A stretch of DNA of 64,000 nucleotides from Bacillota bacterium. GTDB taxonomy: Bacteria > Bacillota > Clostridia > Christensenellales > Aristaeellaceae. The notes beneath the pieces are model-generated. The model was given only the letters and a program-made list of their open reading frames with translations, ran no database searches and was not told the origin of the DNA. Position 1 is the first letter of the stretch. Every line of letters begins with the position of its first letter. Position numbers and translations under genes: made by a program. Shown here one piece after another: positions 1 through 8,301 of the stretch. The stretch lies in contig JAEWVC010000079.1 of assembly GCA_023459275.1 (NCBI GenBank), positions 3,466 through 67,465 of the forward strand. The letters are read 5' to 3'.

Positions 1-1295
1 ACCGACACCTGCTGCTGGAGGTGCTCAAACGTCACGGCGGAGGGAATGTATTGGCTGACATACAGCCCGCTCCCGTCCCGGTAATAGATCATATTGGCGT
101 ACTCGGCCACATCCTGGGGAAAGGTGCCGGTGCAGCACTGCCATACGTTGTTGCCGCCGTCCTGGGTCAGCCGCCTGTCCTCCACTGACTTCACTGCGCC
201 GTTGATGAAGTAATTGGCGTAGTACATCACCTTTCCGCCTTCGGTGATGGGCAGCTGGCCCAGGGTGCCGTTCACCAGCAGCTTCTCGGCCCATGCGCCG
301 TACCGGGCGCCGCCCGTGAGCTTTAAAAGATAATTGCACAATTTGAAGACCGCCCAGGCGCAGCAGGATACCTCGCAGCTCCCCCAGGTGTCGCTGCGCG
401 CCACCGTGCCGCCCCAGAAACTTTTGTAGATGCCGCCCTCACCGCTGGGGTAATCCCAGGGGGACTTGAGCATATCCCCCAGGTACCCTTCCTTTTCGCC
501 GTACAGCGTTTCCCCGGGGCCGTACCCGCCGGTGGCGTAGGTGTGGCATGCCATCAGGTTTTGGTAGGCCTTTTCAAGGACGGCCAGGTACTTTTCATCC
601 TCTGTCACCATATAGGCCCTGGCGGCGCTGGACAGGCAGTTGACATGGCTGTAGGCGTGCCGGGGGCCGATGGAAAAATCATCCGCGGCGATCTTGTCCC
701 ACATGTAATGATACAGCCAGATATCAGCAAATTCCTTATACTGCGGGTCGCCGAAAAGCTGGTACGCCCTGTACAGGTTTTCGGGCAGGGTGTACCACTC
801 AATTTGGCCTTTCATCCGGTCGTCCTGAACCCCGTCCCTTGGGATGGAGGGATCAAAATTGGCCTTGGCATGTTCCGTCAGCCGCCAGACATAAGCCCTG
901 GTACGCTGGACATCCATAAACTCGTACATGTCCAGCAGGCCGCCGATGAATTTTTCGTACATGTAGGTGCCCTTGTCCAGCACGGCTTCGCACAGGTCCG
1001 CGCACTCGGTCCAGCCGTCAAACAGGGCGATGCACTTGTCGTAGATCCGCCTGTCCCCGGTGGCGCGGTACAGCTTGGCATAGGCGCCGAAATACTGGCC
1101 GATGGAAGGCCCCCAGCCGGGCATGCCGTCCGCCGTGGTAGGCAGGCCGGCCAGCAGCCTGTCCCCGTGAAGGATGTCCGCAAGGGACGGGTGCTGCAGA
1201 TACAACGCCACTGTCTCTTCCCGCTGCTTTGCGTAGGGGCTTTCAAGCAGCGTGACTCCCTGGTAATCAAACCCCTGCAGCCTGTAGGCGATCAT
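1..1295 (-). CDS. GH127/GH146-like (DUF1680) beta-L-arabinofuranosidase-type hydrolase, truncated by window edge
   Basis: The frame is open from the ATG at 1295 to the left edge, giving about 431 N-terminal residues with no stop. The sequence has the alpha/alpha-barrel look of DUF1680 hydrolases. It contains a Cys-rich GSCEVSCCAW segment, followed by RYGAWAEKLLVNG and then WQCCTGTFPQ, which resembles the CCxGTG motif of this clan. In characterised GH127 enzymes the nucleophile is a zinc-bound Cys in this motif and beta-linked L-arabinofuranose is released. No signal peptide is visible, so it is probably cytosolic. It starts 7 nt after the stop of the upstream permease gene and is the last visible gene of the SBP-permease-permease operon, so it probably acts on the imported oligosaccharide. 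Exact specificity cannot be read from the sequence. Confidence 0.75.
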   Translation of the reverse strand, partial: MIAYRLQGFDYQGVTLLESPYAKQREETVALYLQHPSLADILHGDRLLAGLPTTADGMPGWGPSIGQYFGAYAKLYRATGDRRIYDKCIALFDGWTECADLCEAVLDKGTYMYEKFIGGLLDMYEFMDVQRTRAYVWRLTEHAKANFDPSIPRDGVQDDRMKGQIEWYTLPENLYRAYQLFGDPQYKEFADIWLYHYMWDKIAADDFSIGPRHAYSHVNCLSSAARAYMVTEDEKYLAVLEKAYQNLMACHTYATGGYGPGETLYGEKEGYLGDMLKSPWDYPSGEGGIYKSFWGGTVARSDTWGSCEVSCCAWAVFKLCNYLLKLTGGARYGAWAEKLLVNGTLGQLPITEGGKVMYYANYFINGAVKSVEDRRLTQDGGNNVWQCCTGTFPQDVAEYANMIYYRDGSGLYVSQYIPSAVTFEHLQQQVS

Positions 1296-1302
1296 GGGAT
1301 AT

Positions 1303-2226
1303 TCATCCTTTCAGCGCGCCGATCATGACGCCCTTTTCAAAATATTTCTGGATAAACGGGTAAACCATCAAAATGGGCAGGGTGGAAACAATGATGACGC
1401 CGTATTTTACCTGGTCGGCATACCGCTGGGCATAGGAGAGCCCGGTCCCGCCCGTAGCCCCGGACAGGAACACCTGGTTGGAAAGCAGGATATCGCGCAG
1501 CACAATTTGCAGCGGCACCAGCGTTTTGTTGTTCAGATACAGCAAGGCATTGAAGAAATCATTCCAGTGGCCTACCATATAGTATAGCGTAACCACGGAA
1601 AGCACCGCCTTGGAAAGGGGAAGGACCACAAGGAAAAAATACTGGAAATGCGAGCTGCCGTCCAGGATGGAGGCCTCGTACAGCTCCGCCGGTATGCTGT
1701 TTTCAAAGAAGGTGCGCACGATGATTAAATTGAACACGTTCACGCAAAAGGGGATCATCATCACCAGGCGGTTGTTGATCAGGCCCATTTTATTGATGAG
1801 CATGTAGGTGGGCACCAGGCCGCCGTTAAAGAACATGGTGAACACGAACAGCGCGTTGATGACCCGGCGGGCCTTGAATTCCCTTCGGGACAGGGTGTAG
1901 GCGGCCGTAACGGTGGCCGCTATGTTGATGATGGTCCCGCCCGCCGTATAGATCAGCGTGTTCAGGTACCCCGTCCAGATGCGGGTATCCTCCAGGATCT
2001 TGCCGTAGCCATAGGTGCTGAACCCCATGGGGTACAGAAGCACCTTCCCCTGGTTCACCAGATCGCTGTCGCTGAAGGAGGCGATGATGATAAAGAACAG
2101 CGGATAGATGATGCTGAGGAAGACCAGCACGCTGAGTACCGTCACCAGGATATTGATCGCCCTGTCCACGCCCGATTCCCGAAGGCCGCTCCGTTTCACG
2201 CGGGCGACCGGTGTTTTTTGCAGCAT
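1303..2226 (-). CDS. CUT1 sugar ABC transporter permease, YtcP-like
   Basis: This 307-aa inner-membrane protein has about six hydrophobic segments. Its cytoplasmic EAA loop (LYEASILDGSSHFQYFFLVV, then LP) is where the ATPase docks. The ending LKG is typical of the second permease of carbohydrate (MalG-type) systems. It lies 16 nt downstream of the LplB-like permease gene and 7 nt upstream of the GH127-like gene, all on the minus strand. Size and order match YtcQ-LplB-YtcP clusters that import oligosaccharides. No ATP-binding subunit is encoded nearby. Confidence 0.9.
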   Translation of the reverse strand: MLQKTPVARVKRSGLRESGVDRAINILVTVLSVLVFLSIIYPLFFIIIASFSDSDLVNQGKVLLYPMGFSTYGYGKILEDTRIWTGYLNTLIYTAGGTIINIAATVTAAYTLSRREFKARRVINALFVFTMFFNGGLVPTYMLINKMGLINNRLVMMIPFCVNVFNLIIVRTFFENSIPAELYEASILDGSSHFQYFFLVVLPLSKAVLSVVTLYYMVGHWNDFFNALLYLNNKTLVPLQIVLRDILLSNQVFLSGATGGTGLSYAQRYADQVKYGVIIVSTLPILMVYPFIQKYFEKGVMIGALKG

Positions 2227-2242
2227 TTGATTGGCCCTCCTT

Positions 2243-3202
2243 TCACCACAGGCTCACGTCGGTTACTTTTTTGGAGACCTGGTTCACAATCACCAGGAAC
2301 ACGAAATTTACCAGCGTGTTAAAAAGCCCGATGGCGGCGCCATAGCTGAATTGCGGGGCAACATTGGGTGCCGCCCTGACGCCGACATTGTACACATATG
2401 TGGTAATCACCTGGGAAACGCCCAGGTTCATTTGGTTCTGCATCAGGAAGGCCTTTTCAAAGCCTACGCTCAAAATGTTGCCGCAGTTCAAGATCAGCAG
2501 GATGACAATGGTGGGGATCAGCGTGGGGATGTCGATGTACCAGGTGATTTGCAGCCGGTTGGCGCCGTCGATGCGGCAGGCTTCATACAGTTGCGAATCC
2601 ACGCTGGAAAGCGCCGCCAGGTAGATGATGGAATCCCAGCCGCAGTTTTGCCAGATGCCCGACAGTACGTACACCCACACGAAGGCTTTGGGCGAACCCA
2701 TCAGATTCAGGTCTTTGGGCAGAAGGCCAGAGCCCTTCAGCACCATGGAAAGGATGCCGGTATTGGATAAAAACACCTGCAAAAGCGACACCAGAACCAC
2801 CGTGGATATGAAGTGCGGCATGTAGGATACGGTTTGGAGCACCCGCTTTGCCCGCCTGCGGCGGATTTGGTTGAACAAAAGCGCAAGAAAAATAGGCGCG
2901 GGAAACCCCATGAGAATGGAAGTGCCCGCGACGGTAAACGTGTTGATAATGGTGGGGCCGAACATGTTGCTTAAAAAGTATTTGGTGAAATACTTCAGGC
3001 CCACGAACTTTCCGCCCGTGATCCCGGCCTTGAAGGAATATTCCCGGAAGGCAAGCTGGATGCCGTACATGGGGATGTAGTTGAAGATGAAGATCGCCGC
3101 GATGGCGGGCAGCACCAGCAGCCACAGCTGATAATCCCGCGTGAACGTGTTGAAAACCGTCTTCTTTCTGCGAAGATCCGTACCCCGTATGATTTTCTGC
3201 AT
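2243..3202 (-). CDS. CUT1 sugar ABC transporter permease, LplB-like
   Basis: This 319-aa polytopic membrane protein is the first (MalF-position) permease of the operon. The N-terminal cytoplasmic tail is basic, the first membrane segment starts near residue 27, and the N-terminal half carries the YIPMYGIQLAF stretch characteristic of LplB-type permeases. The EAA loop reads LYEACRIDGANRLQITWYID. It pairs with the permease gene 16 nt downstream to form the translocation channel for the substrate delivered by the upstream solute-binding protein. A strong hairpin separates it from that SBP gene. Confidence 0.9.
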   Translation of the reverse strand: MQKIIRGTDLRRKKTVFNTFTRDYQLWLLVLPAIAAIFIFNYIPMYGIQLAFREYSFKAGITGGKFVGLKYFTKYFLSNMFGPTIINTFTVAGTSILMGFPAPIFLALLFNQIRRRRAKRVLQTVSYMPHFISTVVLVSLLQVFLSNTGILSMVLKGSGLLPKDLNLMGSPKAFVWVYVLSGIWQNCGWDSIIYLAALSSVDSQLYEACRIDGANRLQITWYIDIPTLIPTIVILLILNCGNILSVGFEKAFLMQNQMNLGVSQVITTYVYNVGVRAAPNVAPQFSYGAAIGLFNTLVNFVFLVIVNQVSKKVTDVSLW

Positions 3203-3231
3203 GCGTGCGTCACCCCTTGCAGTATGCGTTT

Positions 3232-3262
3232 GCCGCCGGGCCGGAAAACCCGGCCCGGCGGC
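3232..3262 (-). promoter_or_regulatory. Intercistronic hairpin between SBP and permease genes
   Basis: A perfect 13-bp GC-rich stem (3232-3244 pairing with 3250-3262, 5-nt loop) lies 21 nt after the SBP stop and 29 nt before the permease start. There is no U-run after it in the minus direction. It therefore probably blocks 3' exonuclease decay of the SBP message or acts as a partial terminator rather than a full stop. Confidence 0.7.
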
Positions 3263-3283
3263 AAGGAAAGGGCAGCTTACTGA

Positions 3284-4870
3284 CTATTGGTTGGCCAGCC
3301 AGGCATCATACGCGGCCTGCTTGATGGCCAGGTTCTCGCTAAGGCCGGAGGCGTTCAGGTTCTGCACATAGGCGTCCCATTCGGCCTCAATATCCTGCGC
3401 GCCGGTGATCCAGGCCACCATGGTGGGCTGGGCGACGCTGTTGATGTTGGCCTGGTTGATGCCCAGGGCGGACTGGTCGTCGATGGAATACTTCATGTAG
3501 CGCTCGGCGAACAGGTCCTTCTTCGGGTCGATCTTGGCCACATAGCCGTCATACACGGCGCGCTGGGCCAGGGTGTCCACCATGTCCTGGCCAAGGTGGA
3601 TGACCATGTCGTCGGAGATGTAGATGGGGCCAAGGTCCGCAAAGGAGGAGGTCCACTTCCAGGTGCCCCAGTCCATGGCCGGGTCGGCGGGAGGCAGGAT
3701 GGTGTAGGAGCCGTCCTCGTTCTTGGCGATGCACTTATCCACATCGTTCATGCCGCCCCAGAGGACCTGGATGCCTACTTCGGGGTTGTACAGCTTGTCG
3801 AGGAAGCGGATGGCGGCTTCCTTGTTCTTGGACAGGGCGCTGACCACGGCGCGGTTGCCGTCGTAGTTCAGGCCGATCTTGTCATACTCCACGCGCACGT
3901 CGCGGGGATCACCGGCGGAAACCTTCAAAGGCGCCAAAGTAATGTACTGGTCCGCCAGTTGGAGGCCCACGCGGTCGGTGATCTCCCAGCCCCAGGTGAC
4001 GCCGACTTTGGCGGTATCCCCGCTGCCGCGGGCGATGGACTGGTACTTGGAGTAATCGTTGGAGAAGGCTTCGGGATCAATGAGGCCCTCGGCCCACAGG
4101 TCCTTGAGGAACAGCACCAGTTCCTTGTAGCGGGGGTCGGTGTAGGCGCACTTCACGGTGCTATCCTCGGCAAAGTAGCCGTCCTGGAAGAAGTCCACCA
4201 ACTGGATGCCGGTGGAGCCCAGCAGCATCGTGGGGTGGTACTGGCCCACAAATTGGAGGAAATCAAAGGGGAATTCATCGGTGGTATCGCCGTTGCCGTT
4301 GGGGTCGCCGTCACGGAAGGCAATCAGCACGGCTTTCAGCTCCTCCCAGGTGGTGGGAACAGCCAGGCCCAGATTGTCCAGCCACGTCTTGTTGATGTAC
4401 ATGGAGGTGGCGACAGCGGGCCAGAACCGCTGATACTTGGGGGTTCCGTACATGCTGCCGTCGGCCAATGACGCCATGTCCCTGGCTTCCGGATGCGCGG
4501 CGAAGAAGGCGTACAGGTTGGGGGTTTTCTCCTGGCTGATCCAGGGGGTCAAATTTTCAAACAGGCCCTCATAGGTGGTGTAGTCGGCGTTGTTGGTGGC
4601 GTTGATCAGGATGTCGGGAATGTCGCCGGACGCAAACATGGTGGATTTGATCTGATCCCAGTCGGCGGAAATCTCCTGCCAGGTGATTTCAACGCCGGCT
4701 TCCTGCTCCACCTGCTTGAGCCACTCCATGGTGGAAAGCTCCTTGGTCAGGGGGTGTTTGGAAATCAGGCCGGTGAGCTTCACCGGCGCTTCCGCGGCGG
4801 CGGTCAGGGACAGCAGGGGCAGCAACAGGGAAACGGTCAGCAAGATAACAAGAATACGCTTTGCCTTCAT
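3284..4870 (-). CDS. Extracellular solute-binding protein of sugar ABC transporter (YtcQ/LipO-like)
   Basis: This is a 528-aa secreted sugar-binding protein. The start chosen is the ATG at 4870 because GGAGGGATGCACC precedes it; the 24 extra upstream residues have no ribosome binding site. Residues 1-26 form a signal peptide (MKAKRILVILL, hydrophobic core, AAAEA cleavage). There is no lipobox Cys, so anchoring is unclear. The length and the opening STMEWLKQVEQEAGVEITWQ fit the large SBPs of LplB/YtcP systems. It is the first gene of the minus-strand operon with two permeases and a GH127-like enzyme. It is divergent from the AraC-type gene at 5232, which is its likely regulator. Confidence 0.9.
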   Translation of the reverse strand: MKAKRILVILLTVSLLLPLLSLTAAAEAPVKLTGLISKHPLTKELSTMEWLKQVEQEAGVEITWQEISADWDQIKSTMFASGDIPDILINATNNADYTTYEGLFENLTPWISQEKTPNLYAFFAAHPEARDMASLADGSMYGTPKYQRFWPAVATSMYINKTWLDNLGLAVPTTWEELKAVLIAFRDGDPNGNGDTTDEFPFDFLQFVGQYHPTMLLGSTGIQLVDFFQDGYFAEDSTVKCAYTDPRYKELVLFLKDLWAEGLIDPEAFSNDYSKYQSIARGSGDTAKVGVTWGWEITDRVGLQLADQYITLAPLKVSAGDPRDVRVEYDKIGLNYDGNRAVVSALSKNKEAAIRFLDKLYNPEVGIQVLWGGMNDVDKCIAKNEDGSYTILPPADPAMDWGTWKWTSSFADLGPIYISDDMVIHLGQDMVDTLAQRAVYDGYVAKIDPKKDLFAERYMKYSIDDQSALGINQANINSVAQPTMVAWITGAQDIEAEWDAYVQNLNASGLSENLAIKQAAYDAWLANQ

Positions 4871-4926
4871 GGTGCATCCCTCCATATGTATTTTTCGTTG
4901 GTTGGCACAGACAGCCTTCTGCGTTA

Positions 4927-4956
4927 AGTATCGCATACACAAACACAGCCTTGCAA
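4927..4956 (-). promoter_or_regulatory. Candidate sigma-A promoter for the SBP/GH127 operon
   Basis: Read on the minus strand, TTGCAA (4951-4956) lies 18 nt from GATACT (4927-4932). TGC precedes the -10, giving an extended -10. The predicted transcript starts about 50 nt upstream of the SBP start codon. Confidence 0.5.
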
Positions 4957-5133
4957 TGGAGATTTCAGCACAAACATGTACCGGAAGGCAAACTCAGCAT
5001 TGTTCAATTCGTCCGGAAAAAATATGCGCGCGATGATGGAGACCGCTAACAATCTATGGATATCAACTATTATTACAGTTAATGAGGGATACATTTGGAG
5101 GTTATGTTTAAGCTTTTCCTGTAAGGGTAGGGG

Positions 5134-5162
5134 TTGAAACGGCTGCTTTGCTGTGCTACAAT
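5134..5162 (+). promoter_or_regulatory. Candidate sigma-A promoter for the AraC-family regulator
   Basis: TTGAAA (5134-5139) and TACAAT (5157-5162) are separated by exactly 17 nt, about 70 nt upstream of the regulator's start codon. Confidence 0.6.
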
Positions 5163-5231
5163 GAGATGCCGATAAATGAGAAAATGTATATTCGGGAATG
5201 CACATGTATAAAGTGGAAAGGGAGTGCTCCC

Positions 5232-6092
5232 ATGCTGCTGGATATGTTGGATGTCAGCCTGAGCAGGGTGGTTACCCTGTGCGGCATGAACGTGTATCCA
5301 AATCCCGAGTACCATCCCGACAGGACCATGACAGAGCATGATCTGCTCTATATTTGCGAAGGGGAATGGACCATCGCGCAGGACGACCAAACCTACCTGC
5401 TGGAACCGGGGGACGCTATTTTTCTCCGCGCAGGAAGCCACCATTATTGTCCTGTGCAATGTGTGCCCAATACCCGCACCATGTTCGTCCACTTCAACCG
5501 CTTGTCCAGGGACCGGTATGACGCCGACCTCTCTTCCGAAGCATTGAAAAGCAGCGCGGAGGAAAATACCGCATGCATCACCACCGTAACCGCCTGCGGA
5601 CAGTATCCGGAGGTTTCAAGGCTCCTGCGGCATATCATTGACGCTTTCTGGTCCGAACGGGACGACAAGCGCCGCCAGTCCTCCCTGATGATCAATCTGC
5701 TGCTGGGAGAATTGGCGTTCATTGCCAGAAGCAACCAGGCACAGGCGGACGAATGGATCGTGAAGACCCTGCGGCTTTTCCGCACAGAGCCGGCCAGAAT
5801 GTTTCACCTGGAGGAGCTGGCGCAGATGATGAACCTCTCTGTCCGTTCGCTTTCCAGCCGGTTCAAGGAGATTACCGGCCAGACGGTCCACCAGTATCAA
5901 ATGAATCTGAAACTTGAAATGGCCTATGCAGCCATACGGACCACAAACCGCACCATACAGGATATCGCGGCGGGCTACGGTTTTTACGACGCTTACCAGT
6001 TCAGCCGGCTGTTCAAAAAGAAATACGGGAAATCACCCAAGCACTTTAAAATGCGCGACCCATCGGTAAATCTGAACAGGCTGCAAATATAA
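5232..6092 (+). CDS. AraC-family transcriptional regulator with cupin sensor domain
   Basis: This is a 286-aa regulator. The ATG at 5232 is preceded by GGGAG at suitable distance; an upstream in-frame ATG at 5148 overlaps the promoter and is rejected. Residues about 20-110 form an AraC-binding cupin (LLEPGDAIFLRAGSHH), the likely sugar sensor. Residues about 185-280 carry the two-helix-turn-helix DNA-binding domain (IQDIAAGYGFYDAYQFSRLF, then KKKYGKSP). It is divergent from the SBP-permease-GH127 operon and most likely activates it in response to the imported sugar. Confidence 0.88.
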   Translation: MLLDMLDVSLSRVVTLCGMNVYPNPEYHPDRTMTEHDLLYICEGEWTIAQDDQTYLLEPGDAIFLRAGSHHYCPVQCVPNTRTMFVHFNRLSRDRYDADLSSEALKSSAEENTACITTVTACGQYPEVSRLLRHIIDAFWSERDDKRRQSSLMINLLLGELAFIARSNQAQADEWIVKTLRLFRTEPARMFHLEELAQMMNLSVRSLSSRFKEITGQTVHQYQMNLKLEMAYAAIRTTNRTIQDIAAGYGFYDAYQFSRLFKKKYGKSPKHFKMRDPSVNLNRLQI

Positions 6093-6173
6093 CAGGGATG
6101 CCGGATACACCAGGATGCAGGAGCCCATTGCGCCGGGCGGCCCGCATGAACGGTATGCCGGTTTCTTTCCCTT

Positions 6174-6647
6174 TTATTCCTTCAGCAGATCCTTGTACAC
6201 GCCTGGAATGGAACCGGGGATCGCAACAGCGCCCACCGTCTTTTCATAAAAGCCGGTTGGGCCCGCCCCGCCGATGATGGCATAGGCATACCCCATATCC
6301 CGCATGCTGTGAAGGCAGGCAATCAGCAGACCCTTGCCAATGCCCAGGGAGCGCTGGCTTTCCAATACGCCCACCGGGCCGTAAAAATTCTTGTTGGTGG
6401 CCTCGTAACAGGAAAAGCCCACGATCTCCTTGTCCTTCACGGCAATGAAACAGCTTACCGGCTGCCGCGAAAAGCAGACCTCGCATTCGCTGGCCCAGTG
6501 CATGCCGAAATGTTCCTGCACCCACGCCGTGATGCGCCGCATATCCGGGACCATGGCCCGCTGGATGCTGATGCCGTTTTGGTTAAAATCGGCAATAAGC
6601 GTGTCGAGTTCAGGCAGCTTCAACAGTTGTACCAGCATATCAGGCAT
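6174..6647 (-). CDS. GNAT-family N-acetyltransferase
   Basis: This 157-aa protein has the GNAT fold. The acetyl-CoA pyrophosphate-binding motif is visible as QRSLGIGKGLL, preceded by the beta-strand FIAVKDKEIVGFSCY. The C-terminal GGAGPTGFYEKTVGA resembles the FYEKxGF region of the fold. The start at 6647 follows AAAGGAAGAAACGT. It is 46 nt downstream of the GH3 gene in a ROK-GH3-GNAT operon. In that setting it might acetylate an amino sugar or cell-wall turnover product, but the acceptor cannot be inferred from the sequence. Confidence 0.8.
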   Translation of the reverse strand: MPDMLVQLLKLPELDTLIADFNQNGISIQRAMVPDMRRITAWVQEHFGMHWASECEVCFSRQPVSCFIAVKDKEIVGFSCYEATNKNFYGPVGVLESQRSLGIGKGLLIACLHSMRDMGYAYAIIGGAGPTGFYEKTVGAVAIPGSIPGVYKDLLKE

Positions 6648-6693
6648 ACGTTTCTTCCTTTCTTATGGCGCACCGCACTTGGTGTGTTTCCAT

Positions 6694-8301
6694 CTACGCA
6701 GGCAGATGCCCTTCCTCCCCGCCAAGGCGGATGGGCAGGTCTCCCGATGCCTTGAGCCGGCCGGACAGCACATCCGCCGCCGCCTCCATGGCCTGGTTGA
6801 TGAAGGTGAAAGCGCCAAGCACCGTCACCCTTGGGTCGATGACCGTCGCCTCGTAGGCAAAGCGGAGGGAAACGACAATCGCCGGGCGGAGCGCCGCCAG
6901 CGCGTTGATCAGGGCCAGATACCGGGGGAACTCGTTGGCGTTTTCACTGCCGATGATGACCACGTCAGATGCCTGGGCCAGGGAAGCCAATTCCTCCTGC
7001 TCCGCGCTGGAAGGCGCCAGGGATACCTTGCGGACGGTGGCGCTGGGAAACAAAAGGGCCATATGGTCGCCAAAGGTGTTGAATTCCTTGGTGTTCCCGT
7101 CCAGCATGCTCAGGCTTTCCAGAATCGGGGATACGATCAGCGCCTTTTGAAACCTGTTGTTCAATGGCACAAGCCCCAGCGGGTCCCGCAGCAGCGTGAT
7201 GCTCTTTTGCATAACCCGCCGCACGATGGTTCCCTTCTCCAGGTCGTACAGGGTCTCCCTGTTTTCCCTGCAGGTTTTGATATGGGCTTTGAGCATAAGG
7301 ATCCGCAGCACATGGCCGTTAAGCTCTTCCTCGGTGATCTTTCCCTTCAGCAAGGCGTTCATCAGCGCCTTCCAGGCCACCACCTGGTGGCGGATGGAGT
7401 TGTGGACGATGATATCCGTACCCGCCTTGAACGCCATCAGGGCGGCCTTGACAAAAGGATACTGCTCGGCCACGGCGCCATCGGAGATAACAACGCCGTC
7501 AAAGCCCAGCTTCTCCCGCAGCAGGCCGCGGATGATGCGGGCGGAAAGGCTTGCGGGGATGAGTTCTCCTTTGTCGTGCAGTTTTGGCAGGGCGATATGC
7601 CCCACCATGACGCTTTTTGCGCCCTCCCTGACCGCCTGGGCAAAGGGGTAGGCGTCCAGCCGGAGAAGCTCCTCCTCATCAAGGGTGTTGATGGGCAGCC
7701 CGTTTTTCATTACCGGATCGCCGTGCCCGGGAAAATGCTTGAAGGTGCAGCCGCAGCCGCCCTGTTCCACCCCCTTGGCAAAGGCGATGCCCAGCGCGGC
7801 GGTCCTGGCGGGGTCGTCGCTGAACGCCCGCACGCCGATGATGCGGTTCAGCGGCGACCGGCAAAGATCAAGCACCGGGCCCAAAAGCATGTTGAATCCC
7901 ACGTCGCTCAGTTCGTTCCCCAGAATCTGGCCCATGAGCCTGATGTTCTGCACATCGTTGGCGGCCCCCAGGGAAAAGTTGCCCGGCATCTTCGTTACGC
8001 CAAAGGAGAACTGGGATGCGCTTCCGCCTTCCTCATCCACGGTGATCAGCGCTTCCGCGCCGCCGCTAACGCCGGTCATCTCCTCCTGAATATTGTCCGT
8101 CATGCTCCGCACCTGCCGGAGCGTTTGTATGTTCAGCCCAAAAAGGCTGGCGTTGCCGAAGCGGTAGCCCCGCACGGCCTCCAAAAATTCGGTATCCACG
8201 CTGGTGGAGCTCAAACTGATGCAAAACAGCTGGCCCAGCTTTTGTTCCACGGTCATCCTGTTAAGCTGCCCGCGCACGGTTTCGGCGGTTTGCCCTTGCA
8301 T
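6694..8301 (-). CDS. Glycoside hydrolase family 3 protein, NagZ-like but lacking the Asp-His dyad
   Basis: This 535-aa protein has a GH3 N-terminal TIM barrel (residues about 10-330) and an alpha/beta C-terminal domain, an architecture like Bacillus NagZ. NagZ hallmarks present are ITVDEEGG near residue 90, VRAFSDDP near 158 and KHFPGHGD at 188-195. The predicted nucleophile is D274 in VVISDGA. In NagZ, KHFPGHG is followed a few residues later by the D-S-H acid/base dyad. Here that place reads PVMKNGLP, and the Arg of EGGRV is also replaced (EGGSAS). No signal peptide is present, so it is cytosolic. Its ATG overlaps the ROK gene stop. Possible roles are a GH3 enzyme with changed specificity or a catalytically impaired homologue. 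Confidence 0.85.
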   Translation of the reverse strand: MQGQTAETVRGQLNRMTVEQKLGQLFCISLSSTSVDTEFLEAVRGYRFGNASLFGLNIQTLRQVRSMTDNIQEEMTGVSGGAEALITVDEEGGSASQFSFGVTKMPGNFSLGAANDVQNIRLMGQILGNELSDVGFNMLLGPVLDLCRSPLNRIIGVRAFSDDPARTAALGIAFAKGVEQGGCGCTFKHFPGHGDPVMKNGLPINTLDEEELLRLDAYPFAQAVREGAKSVMVGHIALPKLHDKGELIPASLSARIIRGLLREKLGFDGVVISDGAVAEQYPFVKAALMAFKAGTDIIVHNSIRHQVVAWKALMNALLKGKITEEELNGHVLRILMLKAHIKTCRENRETLYDLEKGTIVRRVMQKSITLLRDPLGLVPLNNRFQKALIVSPILESLSMLDGNTKEFNTFGDHMALLFPSATVRKVSLAPSSAEQEELASLAQASDVVIIGSENANEFPRYLALINALAALRPAIVVSLRFAYEATVIDPRVTVLGAFTFINQAMEAAADVLSGRLKASGDLPIRLGGEEGHLPA

